Below are positions 35,067 to 43,733 of a stretch of 64,000 nucleotides of DNA, piece by piece. The stretch covers positions 38,850-102,849 of the forward strand of contig NZ_JACJRE010000029.1 of assembly GCF_014697075.1 (NCBI RefSeq), given 5' to 3'. Every line of letters starts with the position of its first letter. Within the stretch, counting starts at the first letter, position 1. The translations under genes were made by a program, and so were the position numbers. This stretch comes from Tolypothrix sp. FACHB-123. Its GTDB lineage: Bacteria > Cyanobacteriota > Cyanobacteriia > Cyanobacteriales > Nostocaceae. The notes under the pieces are model-generated. The model was given only the letters and a program-made list of their open reading frames with translations, did no database searches and was not told the origin of the DNA.

Positions 35067-35858
35067 TTACCGCCATTTTTCATTCCAAGCACCTGTAACA
35101 TTAAAGCCACCAGATGCAGGAGTTAATTGCAATGAACCCCAGCCAAAGGTGTTACAAATGGGGCCGAAACCATTCCCACAAATATCACCTGCGCCGTAAC
35201 CATTAAATGAACGAGTACCTATGTGGGAATAAGTAGAATTTCCCCAATTACCGTTACCAAACCAAGTTGTATTTTTTGTCCCTACACGCAGAACACAACG
35301 CAAGCCTTCACCATTGTTAGTTCCACTTAAATCAGAAACTTTGTATTCATCAAAATAGCCACCACAAGTTTTTGGTCTGGGTAAAGGTATATAGTTAGTG
35401 CTGGAGACTAATTGCCATTGTTCATTCCATGCACCTGTGACTCTAATAGTTGAAGCACCGATGATTTCTATCTTGAGATTTCCGGGAAAATTATTGTTAA
35501 TATCTTCGCCGTTTCCGTGAATATCCGAAGCAAAGCCGACAAGATTAGCACTACGGTAAATCGCTTGTCCCACATGACGATAGGTCGCACCACCCCAATT
35601 ACCTTCGCCGTACCATGCTAATCTGGGGATTTTCGTTCCCGGTCTACCTTGACTGAATTTGACGCAACGGATACCTTGACCTTGACGGTTATCTAAAGGC
35701 TTAACAATGTAAGTCCGCAGATGGGGGCCGCAACTAAAGCTAGGTACTTGAGTTAAATGTAAATTTTGGCTGACAGGAATTTGGGCAACAGCACTAGTTA
35801 CTGTAGTTAAGGCTACCATAGTACTAAGTGCTAAAGATTTGATTGAAAGTCGCAACAT
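35067..35858 (-). CDS. Secreted protein with two internal repeats (WxGxGNWG type)
   Basis: A 263-residue exported protein from the ATG at 35858, which has AGGTG 6 bases upstream; the longer frame from 35894 spoils the signal peptide. Signal peptide: MLRLSIKSLALSTMVAL, with TSAVA before the mature start. Two repeats follow. Each begins with a Cys-containing strand (CVKFSQ / CVLRVG), contains W-x-G-x-GNWG-x-x-TY-x-H-x-G, and ends in VTGAWNEQW / VTGAWNEKW. The protein ends directly after the second repeat. Four Cys in the mature region may form disulfides. Function unknown. The gene is divergent, with only 81 bases between, from the sigma-factor gene. Confidence 0.75.
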   Translation of the reverse strand: MLRLSIKSLALSTMVALTTVTSAVAQIPVSQNLHLTQVPSFSCGPHLRTYIVKPLDNRQGQGIRCVKFSQGRPGTKIPRLAWYGEGNWGGATYRHVGQAIYRSANLVGFASDIHGNGEDINNNFPGNLKIEIIGASTIRVTGAWNEQWQLVSSTNYIPLPRPKTCGGYFDEYKVSDLSGTNNGEGLRCVLRVGTKNTTWFGNGNWGNSTYSHIGTRSFNGYGAGDICGNGFGPICNTFGWGSLQLTPASGGFNVTGAWNEKWR

Positions 35859-35939
35859 GATTTTCACCTGGTGTAGTAAAGTTTGTGGAGGCACTTTTTA
35901 ACGCCTTCACTACTTCTCTAGGTAGGCTTCAAGTTTTTT

Positions 35940-37112
35940 ATGCACCCTCGGCAAAGCATTATTGAAATTTATTCAACTTTTGTGCAGTTTGTTGCCGATC
36001 GCTTTAGTCATTGGGCGACAGAATCAAGATTGCGTAGCAGTATGCAAAGTTGTCTCAAACGCACACCGCAAGAAACTTCGGAATATTTTTGGGCGCTTTA
36101 CTGGTATAAGTTTTGGCAGCTTCCCGAAACTCAATCTCTGGCAAGACAACATCTAACTGCTTATTTGCAAGAATCTTGCTATTGGGTATCGCAAAAAACT
36201 GTCAATAGTTTTGCTAGTACCCAGTATCAATTATCAGACTGTTTTCAAATAGCGATCGCTCAAGTCGATCGAGTCCTCAAAGGTTTTGACCCCAGTCACG
36301 GTTTTACTCTCAAAAACTACGCCAGCCCCATTTTTGCTAGTGCGATTCGTGAAACTTTACGCCAACGGCGCGAAGTTGATATCTGTACAGATTGGGCTTT
36401 ATTACGCAAAATTTCGCAAAAGCGTTTACAGGAAGCGTTGCAAAATGCAGGTTTAGCCAAAGATGATGTTCATGGCTACATCCTGGCGTGGAACTGTTTT
36501 AAAACCTTATATGTTCCCACTAATACGGGAACCTCACGCCAACTTTCTCGACCAGATGATCGCCTTTGGGAAGCGATCGCCAAAGCTTATAATTCTCAAA
36601 CTAGCCAGCATGTCAATTTCTCAACTTTAGAGAAATGGTTACTCAATGCGGCTAAAGCTGCACGCAAATATCTTTATCCTACCCCCGAATCCCTGAATAT
36701 TACCCAAGGTGGAGATAATACTTGGGAATTACTCGATAATTTGCCAGGAAATCAACAACCATCCTTAATTGAGGAATTTATTACCCAAGAAGAAGAAACA
36801 ACCAGAACTTCCCAACAAACTGAAATTAATCAGATTTTAGCGGATGCGATCGCCAAATTAGAACCAGAGGCGCAACAGATTCTCCAACTGTACTACGCTC
36901 AAGGAATCAACCAGGATACAATCGCCAAACACTTAGAAATCAAGCAGTATACTGTGTCACGGCGATTGACAAAAGCTAGAGAAAATTTACTCAAGTCTTT
37001 AGCTACTTGGAGTCGAGATACTCTGCATATTTCCATCACTCCAGACCTACTCAAAAGTATGAGTACAGTAATGGAAGAATGGTTACAAAATTATTTAGGG
37101 CATGGGGTATAG
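35940..37112 (+). CDS. Sigma-70-family RNA polymerase sigma factor, cyanobacterial variant
   Basis: A 390-residue protein. A region-2-like segment is seen around 105-150 (AIAQVDRVLKGFDPSHGFTLKNYASPIFASAIRETLRQ). The C-terminal region 4 reads AIAKLEPEAQQILQLYYAQGINQDTIAKHLEIKQYTVSRRLTKARENLLKSL with a clear helix-turn-helix. The long middle part between them is not seen in ordinary ECF factors. This is a recognised cyanobacterial type that is usually followed by a DUF1822 gene, as here. It is presumed to redirect RNA polymerase to a small set of promoters; I infer that the neighbouring DUF1822 gene and perhaps the divergent secreted-protein gene are its targets or regulators. Confidence 0.82.
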   Translation: MHPRQSIIEIYSTFVQFVADRFSHWATESRLRSSMQSCLKRTPQETSEYFWALYWYKFWQLPETQSLARQHLTAYLQESCYWVSQKTVNSFASTQYQLSDCFQIAIAQVDRVLKGFDPSHGFTLKNYASPIFASAIRETLRQRREVDICTDWALLRKISQKRLQEALQNAGLAKDDVHGYILAWNCFKTLYVPTNTGTSRQLSRPDDRLWEAIAKAYNSQTSQHVNFSTLEKWLLNAAKAARKYLYPTPESLNITQGGDNTWELLDNLPGNQQPSLIEEFITQEEETTRTSQQTEINQILADAIAKLEPEAQQILQLYYAQGINQDTIAKHLEIKQYTVSRRLTKARENLLKSLATWSRDTLHISITPDLLKSMSTVMEEWLQNYLGHGV

Positions 37113-37116
37113 GAGG

Positions 37117-37258
37117 CTGTTGACTGTTGACTGTTGACTATTGACTGTTGACTGTTGACTGTTGACTGTTGACTGTTGACTGTTGACTGTTGGCTGTTGA
37201 CTGTTGACTGTTGGCTGTTCCCTCTAACCACTGACTACTGACTACTGACTACTGACTA
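37117..37258. repeat. Heptanucleotide tandem repeats between sigma factor and DUF1822 genes
   Basis: About fourteen copies of TTGACTG (with TTGACTA and TTGGCTG variants) from 37117 to about 37219. After a short gap come four copies of CTGACTA at 37231-37258. It fills the gap between two genes that probably share an operon. Confidence 0.9.
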
Positions 37259-37276
37259 TTTTCTGGAGGAACTGCC

Positions 37277-38440
37277 ATGACTCTATCAGCTTTTGCCAAT
37301 CCCACTGATTTATTGTTAGAAATTCCCGTTAATGCCCAAAATCGGGCGGATATTGCGAGTCCATCTTTTTCTAACCCCAGTTCTCGTTATCAAGGTTATA
37401 TTAATGAACTTTGCCTGAGTGCAGTCTTGCCTTGGTTGCAAGAAGATTTTGCACCACAAGCAAAGGTCTGGCCAACTACCACTGCTTTACCTAGTTTTTG
37501 GGAACTGGTAAATGGAACCGCAGTTTTGGTTGACGCAAAACGATTTATTTTGGTTCCCAGTGAGACAATAGATTTAAGTGAAATCCGCGTACCTCAAGAA
37601 TGGGTAGATTTACTTAGTTGGTCTGGTGATTATTATTTAGCGGTGCAGGTGGAACCGGATGAAGGTTATGTCAGAATATGGGGTTACTGTACCCACGCAC
37701 AACTGAAGAATCAAGGCCATTACGATGCAGGCGATCGCACTTATACTTTAGATAAAACTGAACTAACTAATGACATCAGCGTTTTAGCAGTAACTCAAGA
37801 ACTTTGTCCGCAAATAGCTACACGCAGCGCTATTTCTGCTGTGCCCAGCTTACCACAACCACAAGCCCAAAACCTGATTGCGCGCCTGGGAAAGCCGGAA
37901 GTGGTGACACCGCGTTTAGAAATTCCTTTTCAACTATGGGGTGGGTTAATTGAACATGGGGGTTGGCGACAAAGCTTATATCAACAGCGTTTGGGAATAC
38001 CAGAACAATGGTCTGTTTTACAATGGTTACAAAACGGTGTTTCTCAGGTAGGCGAAACTATTGGTTGGGAACGCTTAAATTTGCAATTGAGTTTTGTCGG
38101 TGCTAGAGGTGTAGAGGAAACACAACCAGATTCTATCTTGTCGCGTCAGTTGGCGATCGCTGGTCAAATATACGAACTTTTAGTGATTCCCCAAGGTGAA
38201 GCAGATGCATTAATTTGGCGGTTTCAATTGCGTAACGCTACAGTTGGCGCAGCTATCCCTGGTGGCTTTAAATTGCGACTACTGACTGAAGATTTACAAC
38301 CTTTTCCTAATAATGAAGATATCGCCACAACTGCTGTAGAACAGCTTTTTGTAGAAGTTGCCCTAGAACCAGGTGAAGGTATAGTCTGGGAAATAGAACC
38401 CCTCCCAGAAAATTATGACCGAGAAATACTCAAATTTTAA
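37277..38440 (+). CDS. DUF1822 family protein
   Basis: A 387-residue soluble protein with a TGGAGGA ribosome site before the ATG. The N-terminal half (YINELCLSAVLPWLQEDFAPQA, then LSWSGDYYLAVQVEPDEGYVRIWGYCTHAQLKN and DRTYTLDKTELTNDISVLAV) matches what I know of cyanobacterial DUF1822. The C-terminal half (WGGLIEHGGWRQSLYQQRLGI) is part of the same family. These proteins usually lie directly after a sigma-factor gene and are suspected regulators or partners of it, but no activity is established. The gap of 164 bases is filled by tandem repeats. Confidence 0.85.
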   Translation: MTLSAFANPTDLLLEIPVNAQNRADIASPSFSNPSSRYQGYINELCLSAVLPWLQEDFAPQAKVWPTTTALPSFWELVNGTAVLVDAKRFILVPSETIDLSEIRVPQEWVDLLSWSGDYYLAVQVEPDEGYVRIWGYCTHAQLKNQGHYDAGDRTYTLDKTELTNDISVLAVTQELCPQIATRSAISAVPSLPQPQAQNLIARLGKPEVVTPRLEIPFQLWGGLIEHGGWRQSLYQQRLGIPEQWSVLQWLQNGVSQVGETIGWERLNLQLSFVGARGVEETQPDSILSRQLAIAGQIYELLVIPQGEADALIWRFQLRNATVGAAIPGGFKLRLLTEDLQPFPNNEDIATTAVEQLFVEVALEPGEGIVWEIEPLPENYDREILKF

Positions 38441-38513
38441 ATTTTACCTTGGCTTTTTTTATAGATACTAAGATGGAGGATTATTTCTTCAATCCACTGC
38501 AAATTAAAAAGCC

Positions 38514-38981
38514 ATGAGAGAAAAACCAAAACGACAAATACGTATCTGGGCGATGTTTTGCCATCTCTCGGCTTTATTGGCTTGGATGTTATTATTTTTT
38601 TTGGTATTTCTGGGTATTCCTTTATATTTACCGTTAAATATTTTTCTACCACTAATAATTTGGCGCTTCAATAAAGCTAAATCTTCTTGGGTCGATTTTC
38701 AGGGTAAAGAATCCTTAAATTTTCAAATCTCTCTCACCCTTTATATTTTGATTATAATTCTCATATCCTTACTGATGCTCCTCACAATTTGTGGTATAGC
38801 AGTAACTACTAACAGTACAGGACAAGAAATTAAAACACTTTTAGATACCTTATTATTCGTATGGTTTGGCATCACATCAATCATGATATTATTACAGCTA
38901 TTTTTAGTGAGTTTTGCCAGTTTTAAAGCTTACAAAGGCGAACATTATCGCTATCCTTGGACAGTGCGATTTTTAAGATAG
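38514..38981 (+). CDS. DUF4870-family membrane protein
   Basis: A 155-residue membrane protein with about three to four spans: LSALLAWMLLFFLVFLGI, PLNIFLPLIIW, YILIIILISLLMLLTI and VWFGITSIMILLQLFL. The family pattern is visible: WAMFCHLSALL at the start, FLPLIIWRFNK, the FQGKESLNFQIS motif, and KAYKGEHYRYPWTVRF at the end. Role unknown. It has a minimal leader and may be transcribed with the DUF1822 gene (73-base gap) or on its own. Confidence 0.85.
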   Translation: MREKPKRQIRIWAMFCHLSALLAWMLLFFLVFLGIPLYLPLNIFLPLIIWRFNKAKSSWVDFQGKESLNFQISLTLYILIIILISLLMLLTICGIAVTTNSTGQEIKTLLDTLLFVWFGITSIMILLQLFLVSFASFKAYKGEHYRYPWTVRFLR

Positions 38982-39026
38982 GGGTATTGGGTATTGGGTA
39001 TTGGGCATTGGGCATTGGGCATTAGT
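38982..39026. repeat. TATTGGG heptanucleotide tandem repeat
   Basis: About six units of GTATTGG / GCATTGG directly after the DUF4870 stop codon. The first three carry T and the last three carry C at the variable position, which suggests two separate expansions. Confidence 0.85.
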
Positions 39027-39122
39027 ATTTTTTCCTAGAGGTACTTATACTTTCTGCAACAACCTTCGATTTTGTCACATCAATAGGGAACTCTAATATT
39101 AAGTTGACTTTTGAAGGTTAGT

Positions 39123-40943
39123 ATGGACTTACACACTAAAGACTCAGAGCAGAGACTGGTATCACATCATGCAAAAACCTTACCACTAAGTGGTAGGAAT
39201 CGGTTCTTGCAGCTTATTAGTGGACTGAGTATTAGCAACAAAATTAAATTTGGATATGCGATCGCCCTGGGTGTGGGAATTTTTGGCACCACAATTGGCT
39301 TAATTTTAGGCGATCGCTATCAGCAACAGGCGTTTAAAAAAGAAGAAAACGCCTTTAAAGAAATTAATATGCTCCATCGTTTGCAAGCTAGTATTCTGCA
39401 AACGCGCACCCATCAACAGCAACTTATTCCCTTGCTAAGAAACCCAGAACTGTATCAGGAAGAATACAGTCATATTACTGAAAAGCATACGCCAGATATT
39501 CAGCAAGTCTGGGCGGAACTGCAAACTTACACCACAAGCGCTGATTATGTTACAGAAAATCATACTGATAATACTCCCCAATTTCTCAAAACCTATGAGG
39601 GTGTCCCTCAAACTTATCTCAAGGAACTGGCTATACTCCTCAAACAACTGGATCTATCTCCCCTAACTGAAGAAAAAATTGCCATAGCACAACAAAAATT
39701 GTTGAAGTTTACTAATAGTGAATTAGCACTTAAGTTTGACGCGATATCTGATAATTTAGTAGAAGTAATTGCTACTTCATATGAAGATTTAAAAATCACT
39801 ACTAACGAATTTCAAGTAGCAGCGGAAATCCGAATTAAAATCATAGTTGGTAGTATTATTTTATCAGCGGCAATCGCTACTCTGTTAGCCTTGTTTACGA
39901 GTCGCGCAATTACTCGCCCTGTCCAAGTGCTAACAAATATGGCGCAGCGAGTTACCAAAGAATCTAACTTTGATTTGCAAACACCTGTGACAGCAACAGA
40001 TGAAATTGGCATACTTGCTGATGCTTTTAACCAAGTTTTGCAACGAGTTAAAACTTTACTAGAAGAACAAAAAGCATCTGCTTTGCGTCAGCAGCAATTG
40101 CAAGAAAATCAATTAATCCAAAGTGAGAAAATGTCTAGCTTAGGCAGAATGCTAGCTGGTGTTGCTCACGAAATTAACAATCCGGTGAATTTTATTTATG
40201 GTAATTTAGACCCGGCTATTCAGTATGTAGAAGATTTATTAGAATTACTGCACATTTATCAGCAAGAAATTCCTCAAGCACCGCCAGTAGTTGAAAATTA
40301 TGCTGATGAAATTGATGTGAAATTTATAGAAGAAGATTTACCAAAAGTTTTGCAATCGATGAAATTTGGTGCCGATCGCATCCGCCAAATTGTCTTGAGT
40401 TTAAAAAATTTCTCTCGCTTGGAAGAAGCCGAAGCCCATGCAGTAAATTTACATGAATGTATTGATAGTACCCTACTTATCCTCAATAACCGCATCAAAA
40501 AAGGCATTACAATTGAGCGTAACTATGGCGATATTCCCCATATAGAAGGTTTTGCTGGGTCACTTTATCAGGTGTTCATGAACATTATCAACAATGCGCT
40601 TGATGCTTTAGAAGAAAAGCAGAACAATCAAGAACCACCAAAAATTACGATCGCTACTGAACGTCAAGACGAAAACTGGGTAGTTGTGCGAATTGCAGAT
40701 AACGGTTGTGGTATTTGTGCAGAAAATCAAGCACAAATTTTTGAAACTTTCTTTACCACAAAACCCAGAGGTGTTGGTACGGGAATGGGACTGTCAATTA
40801 GTCATCAGATTGTAGTTGAGAAACATCGAGGAAAACTAAGCTGTAAATCTGAGGTGGGTAAGGGTACAGAATTTATGATTTCTCTCCCCACTCGCTTACA
40901 ATTAGCTGAATCATTATCGGTTTTAGCTAGTTCCACTGTGTAA
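39123..40943 (+). CDS. Membrane-bound sensor histidine kinase (HAMP, HisKA, HATPase)
   Basis: Two-component sensor of 606 residues from the ATG at 39123; a TTG at 39111 is in frame but less likely. Order: an N-terminal membrane helix (FGYAIALGVGIFGTTIGLIL), an extracytoplasmic helical sensor of about 170 residues, a second membrane helix (IIVGSIILSAAIATLLALF), a HAMP domain (SRAITRPVQVLTNMA), a coiled coil, HisKA with the phospho-acceptor His in GVAHEINNPVNF, and the ATPase with N, G1 and G2 boxes (NIINNALDAL, DNGCGI, GTGMGLSI). No receiver is fused and no response regulator lies next to it, so its partner is unknown. Confidence 0.93.
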   Translation: MDLHTKDSEQRLVSHHAKTLPLSGRNRFLQLISGLSISNKIKFGYAIALGVGIFGTTIGLILGDRYQQQAFKKEENAFKEINMLHRLQASILQTRTHQQQLIPLLRNPELYQEEYSHITEKHTPDIQQVWAELQTYTTSADYVTENHTDNTPQFLKTYEGVPQTYLKELAILLKQLDLSPLTEEKIAIAQQKLLKFTNSELALKFDAISDNLVEVIATSYEDLKITTNEFQVAAEIRIKIIVGSIILSAAIATLLALFTSRAITRPVQVLTNMAQRVTKESNFDLQTPVTATDEIGILADAFNQVLQRVKTLLEEQKASALRQQQLQENQLIQSEKMSSLGRMLAGVAHEINNPVNFIYGNLDPAIQYVEDLLELLHIYQQEIPQAPPVVENYADEIDVKFIEEDLPKVLQSMKFGADRIRQIVLSLKNFSRLEEAEAHAVNLHECIDSTLLILNNRIKKGITIERNYGDIPHIEGFAGSLYQVFMNIINNALDALEEKQNNQEPPKITIATERQDENWVVVRIADNGCGICAENQAQIFETFFTTKPRGVGTGMGLSISHQIVVEKHRGKLSCKSEVGKGTEFMISLPTRLQLAESLSVLASSTV

Positions 40944-41104
40944 CTACAATTTTTTTCTACTCAAAATAGTTTGGGTTGGCTATAAATGAACAGAAGTTAA
41001 TATCTGTAAGTAAAGCTACAGAATATTTAATTTTAGCTAAAAAAAATACTGAGAATTTCTGGTTTGTAAATAACCCGGATTTTTCCTCAAAGAGGAGTAG
41101 TCAC

Positions 41105-42178
41105 ATGGCTAGGGAAACGACATATCTAGAACTTTCGGATGGTAAGTCGCACAAATTCTATGAGGTGACAATCGATGATTTAGAGGTGACAGTACGCTAT
41201 GGGCGAATTGGGGATGCTGGTAAAACGACTGTGACAGTCTATGATACTCCACAAACAGCACAGAAAGAAGTTAGCAAACTCGTTAATTCTAAGCTGAAAA
41301 AAGGCTACGAAAGCGCAACAAAGGGCGATCGCATTAAGCAACCCATTTCTCGAAGCGATCGCCGTTTAGCGCGGTTAAATCATCTGCGGCGCACTGGCTG
41401 GAAACCCTTGATAAAACCAACTCTTGACGCTCCTTTTGCATCTAAATATCTCGGTAAACCTTGGCTGAGTCCTGAAGCAACTCATCCCCATTGTCCTAAT
41501 TGTCAAGGTGCGCTCAACTTTCATTTTCAACTGAATCTGCAAGAACTACCTGAAAGTTTGCAAGGTAAATTTGGCACTGGACTATTTCAACTATTTACCT
41601 GTTTCTCTTGCTATAGACATGTTCCCCAAATAGTGGCGCTTCCTGAATCAGCAAACTCAACACCATTAGTAACAGAAATTAGTGCCGAAGATGCGGCAAA
41701 CCTCAGTACATGGGCACCCTATGTAATTCAAACCAGTGGTATTGATGACTTTCATGGTCGTTATATGCTGCAAATTGTCGGTTGGCAACCTTTTGATGAC
41801 TATCCTTTTTATGAAGAAGCACAGGAAACCTACGGCACAGAATACAGCGAATACGAAGAAATGCTGATTTTTCATGTTGATGAGCAGGATTGTGAATTCT
41901 ACGAAGAAGATGACCCCGACAGACCGACACCAATAGATATTCAATTATCTTGGAATAGAACAGCAGATAAGCTTTCCGGCTGGGGCTACTGGGGGCAGGC
42001 TGTAGAGCATCAATATTGCCGGATTTGCGGTCAACCAATGCAACTTTTATACCAATTAGGTGAGGGTATTGAATACGCAGGAAATCAGGGTATGACATAT
42101 GATACCGATAATCTCCTGCTGGTGTTTCAGTGTGCGGAACACAAAGAAGAATTTAACTGTTATGGAAGTGCCTTTTAG
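41105..42178 (+). CDS. WGR-domain protein with Cys-rich C-terminal region
   Basis: A 357-residue soluble protein. The start is the ATG at 41105, with GAGGAG 11 bases upstream; the longer frame from 40976 lacks support. Residues about 1-85 form a WGR domain (TTYLELSDGKSHKFYEV, VRYGRIGDAGKTTV). The middle and C-terminal regions have four Cys in two pairs, HCPNCQGAL and FTCFSCYRH, and a second set YCRICGQPM, which may bind zinc. The C-terminal part (LQIVGWQPFDDYPFYEEAQE, then FQCAEHKEEFNC) resembles the YwqG-like/DUF1963 architecture. WGR domains often bind nucleic acid or link to PARP-type proteins; here no such partner is adjacent. Function not known. Confidence 0.75.
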   Translation: MARETTYLELSDGKSHKFYEVTIDDLEVTVRYGRIGDAGKTTVTVYDTPQTAQKEVSKLVNSKLKKGYESATKGDRIKQPISRSDRRLARLNHLRRTGWKPLIKPTLDAPFASKYLGKPWLSPEATHPHCPNCQGALNFHFQLNLQELPESLQGKFGTGLFQLFTCFSCYRHVPQIVALPESANSTPLVTEISAEDAANLSTWAPYVIQTSGIDDFHGRYMLQIVGWQPFDDYPFYEEAQETYGTEYSEYEEMLIFHVDEQDCEFYEEDDPDRPTPIDIQLSWNRTADKLSGWGYWGQAVEHQYCRICGQPMQLLYQLGEGIEYAGNQGMTYDTDNLLLVFQCAEHKEEFNCYGSAF

Positions 42179-42190
42179 TCAATGTTCAGG

Positions 42191-42248
42191 AGGGGCGGGT
42201 TTATTTAGATTGTGGTTGATTGTTGAACATATCTGTGAACCCGCCCCT
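42191..42248. repeat. Long-loop inverted repeat (GGGGCGGGTT type)
   Basis: AGGGGCGGGTT at 42191-42201 and AACCCGCCCCT at 42238-42248 are exact complements separated by 36 bases. The same theme (AGGCGGG...CCCGCCT) recurs as a compact hairpin at 46955-46973. Such elements are dispersed in Nostocales genomes and look like small non-autonomous repeats. Confidence 0.65.
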
Positions 42249-42293
42249 ACAGTGGTTAATTTTCCTTCTGCCTCCTGCCTTATTTAAAAAACT

Positions 42294-42635
42294 ATGCATT
42301 CAAGCCTCATCGTTGTATTAGTGCTGCTGTTCTTGGGGCCATCTCTATGGATTGGCTATCAGGCGTTTATCCGGTTTGGCTGGACGTGGATGTTGCTGTT
42401 GTTACCAATTGCTTGGTTGGTGGGGTTACTCCTGGGAGCGATCGCGGCAATGTTTGTCACGGGAATCCTGGAATGGCTCAGTAATTTCAACCAGCCACCT
42501 GCGGCATCAGGTTCAATGGGTGGGGTCGCATGGTTGGGTATCTGGGTAGTTCTAGCATTGATAACTAGCCCATTTTTTGCTGCTGTCTCTACTTGGCTGA
42601 CTGCAAATTTCTTATTACCCGCTTTTAGGAGATAG
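42294..42635 (+). CDS. Small membrane protein, about three spans, function unknown
   Basis: A 113-residue protein with three hydrophobic stretches: IVVLVLLFLGPSLWIGYQAF, WTWMLLLLPIAWLVGLLLGAIAAMFVTGIL, and VAWLGIWVVLALITSPFFAAVSTWL. There is a short Gly/Pro-rich loop between the second and third. No recognised motif. The stop codon is one base before the start of the DUF6745 gene, so the two are almost certainly co-transcribed and translationally linked. Confidence 0.72.
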   Translation: MHSSLIVVLVLLFLGPSLWIGYQAFIRFGWTWMLLLLPIAWLVGLLLGAIAAMFVTGILEWLSNFNQPPAASGSMGGVAWLGIWVVLALITSPFFAAVSTWLTANFLLPAFRR

Positions 42636-42636
42636 T

Positions 42637-43650
42637 ATGGCAGAAACTTTGTTAGAGTCGCAACAAGCACTCATTATCTCGAAAAATCTATCTCAATGGC
42701 AGAATATCGGCAGTAAAGCTCTGGATTTAGAGCAAGCAACAATTGCCATTAAAGCATTGTATAAATATGCTGGCTTGGCTCAACCAGAAATCCTGTTTTT
42801 TGCCAGTCCGGCGGCGGCGAAAGAACAAATTGAGCAAGAAAGTATGCAGTCGGACTGTGTGTTAGCTGAATTATGGGATATGTTGCGTGAGGATTTGTGG
42901 CAATCGCTTTCTAACAGTTTAGGTACGTTACAAAAGGAATTAACTCACAGTATCAAAAATCCCCTAGCTGACATTTGGGAACGCTCTTTTCAGCGGATTA
43001 TGTTGGATGGATTAACGGAAATTTTAGGCGATTTTTTAGGAGATTGTCTGTTACCAGAATGGGGTATTTCCTGGGCTGGCATGTTCGCAACAGCACATCT
43101 GTTAGGCGCTTCATTACCAAAAGATAAATACAATCTGTTTTGCAACTATATGCAACAGGTTGGTTGGATGTTCCCTTATGAAGGAGTTGCGATCGCAATT
43201 CAGCGTCCTGTGGTTCGCCGCAATAGTGCTGGGGAAATTCATGGTGAAGGTATTCCCGCAATTGAGTTTCCTGATGGTTTCGGTGTCTATGCTTATCGGG
43301 GAATTAATCTTCCAGAACAGTATGGTAAAGTCCATCCCACAAACTGGCGTGGTGAGTGGTTGCTAGAACAACGAAACGCGGAACTACGGCGAGTCTTGAT
43401 TCAAGGGATTGGCTATGAAAAGATTTGTCAAGATTTACAAGCCAAAGAATGCGATCGCTGGCAAGAATACACTTTACTGCAAATTGAGTCTGAGATTGAT
43501 GTGGAACCGATACATTTACTGAAAATGACTTGTCCCAGTACAGGTTTTATTCATGTGTTGCGAGTTCCGCCTGATATCAATTCTGCTCGTGAAGCTATTT
43601 GCTGGGTAAATTGGGGAATTGACCCCACTGAGTTTGCTGTTCAAAGCTGA
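42637..43650 (+). CDS. DUF6745-type protein
   Basis: A 337-residue soluble protein. AGGAG lies 6 bases before the ATG, inside the end of the previous gene. The N-terminal helices (LSQWQNIGSKALDLEQATIAIKALYKYAGL, ILFFASPAAAKEQI), a central region with WGISWAGMFATAHLLGASLPKDKYNLFCNYMQQVGWMFPYEG, then a mixed region ending CPSTGFIHVLRVPPDINSAREAICWVNWGIDPTEF, match what I recall of DUF6745 in cyanobacteria and other bacteria with leucine-rich-repeat-like contexts. Function unknown. Linked to the small membrane protein by a one-base gap and probably to the WGR gene upstream. Confidence 0.72.
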   Translation: MAETLLESQQALIISKNLSQWQNIGSKALDLEQATIAIKALYKYAGLAQPEILFFASPAAAKEQIEQESMQSDCVLAELWDMLREDLWQSLSNSLGTLQKELTHSIKNPLADIWERSFQRIMLDGLTEILGDFLGDCLLPEWGISWAGMFATAHLLGASLPKDKYNLFCNYMQQVGWMFPYEGVAIAIQRPVVRRNSAGEIHGEGIPAIEFPDGFGVYAYRGINLPEQYGKVHPTNWRGEWLLEQRNAELRRVLIQGIGYEKICQDLQAKECDRWQEYTLLQIESEIDVEPIHLLKMTCPSTGFIHVLRVPPDINSAREAICWVNWGIDPTEFAVQS

Positions 43651-43733
43651 TATTTATTGATATCGACCTGATTATTTTTATGAGAACAGAGAACTGTTCT
43701 AACAATTGTGGCTACTGCTATAAAAGCAAAATA

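Noticed and set aside
37117-37258. Iteron-type replication origin
   Set aside because: The seven-base units are too short and are shared with many intergenic regions. There is no replication gene and no DnaA-box cluster.
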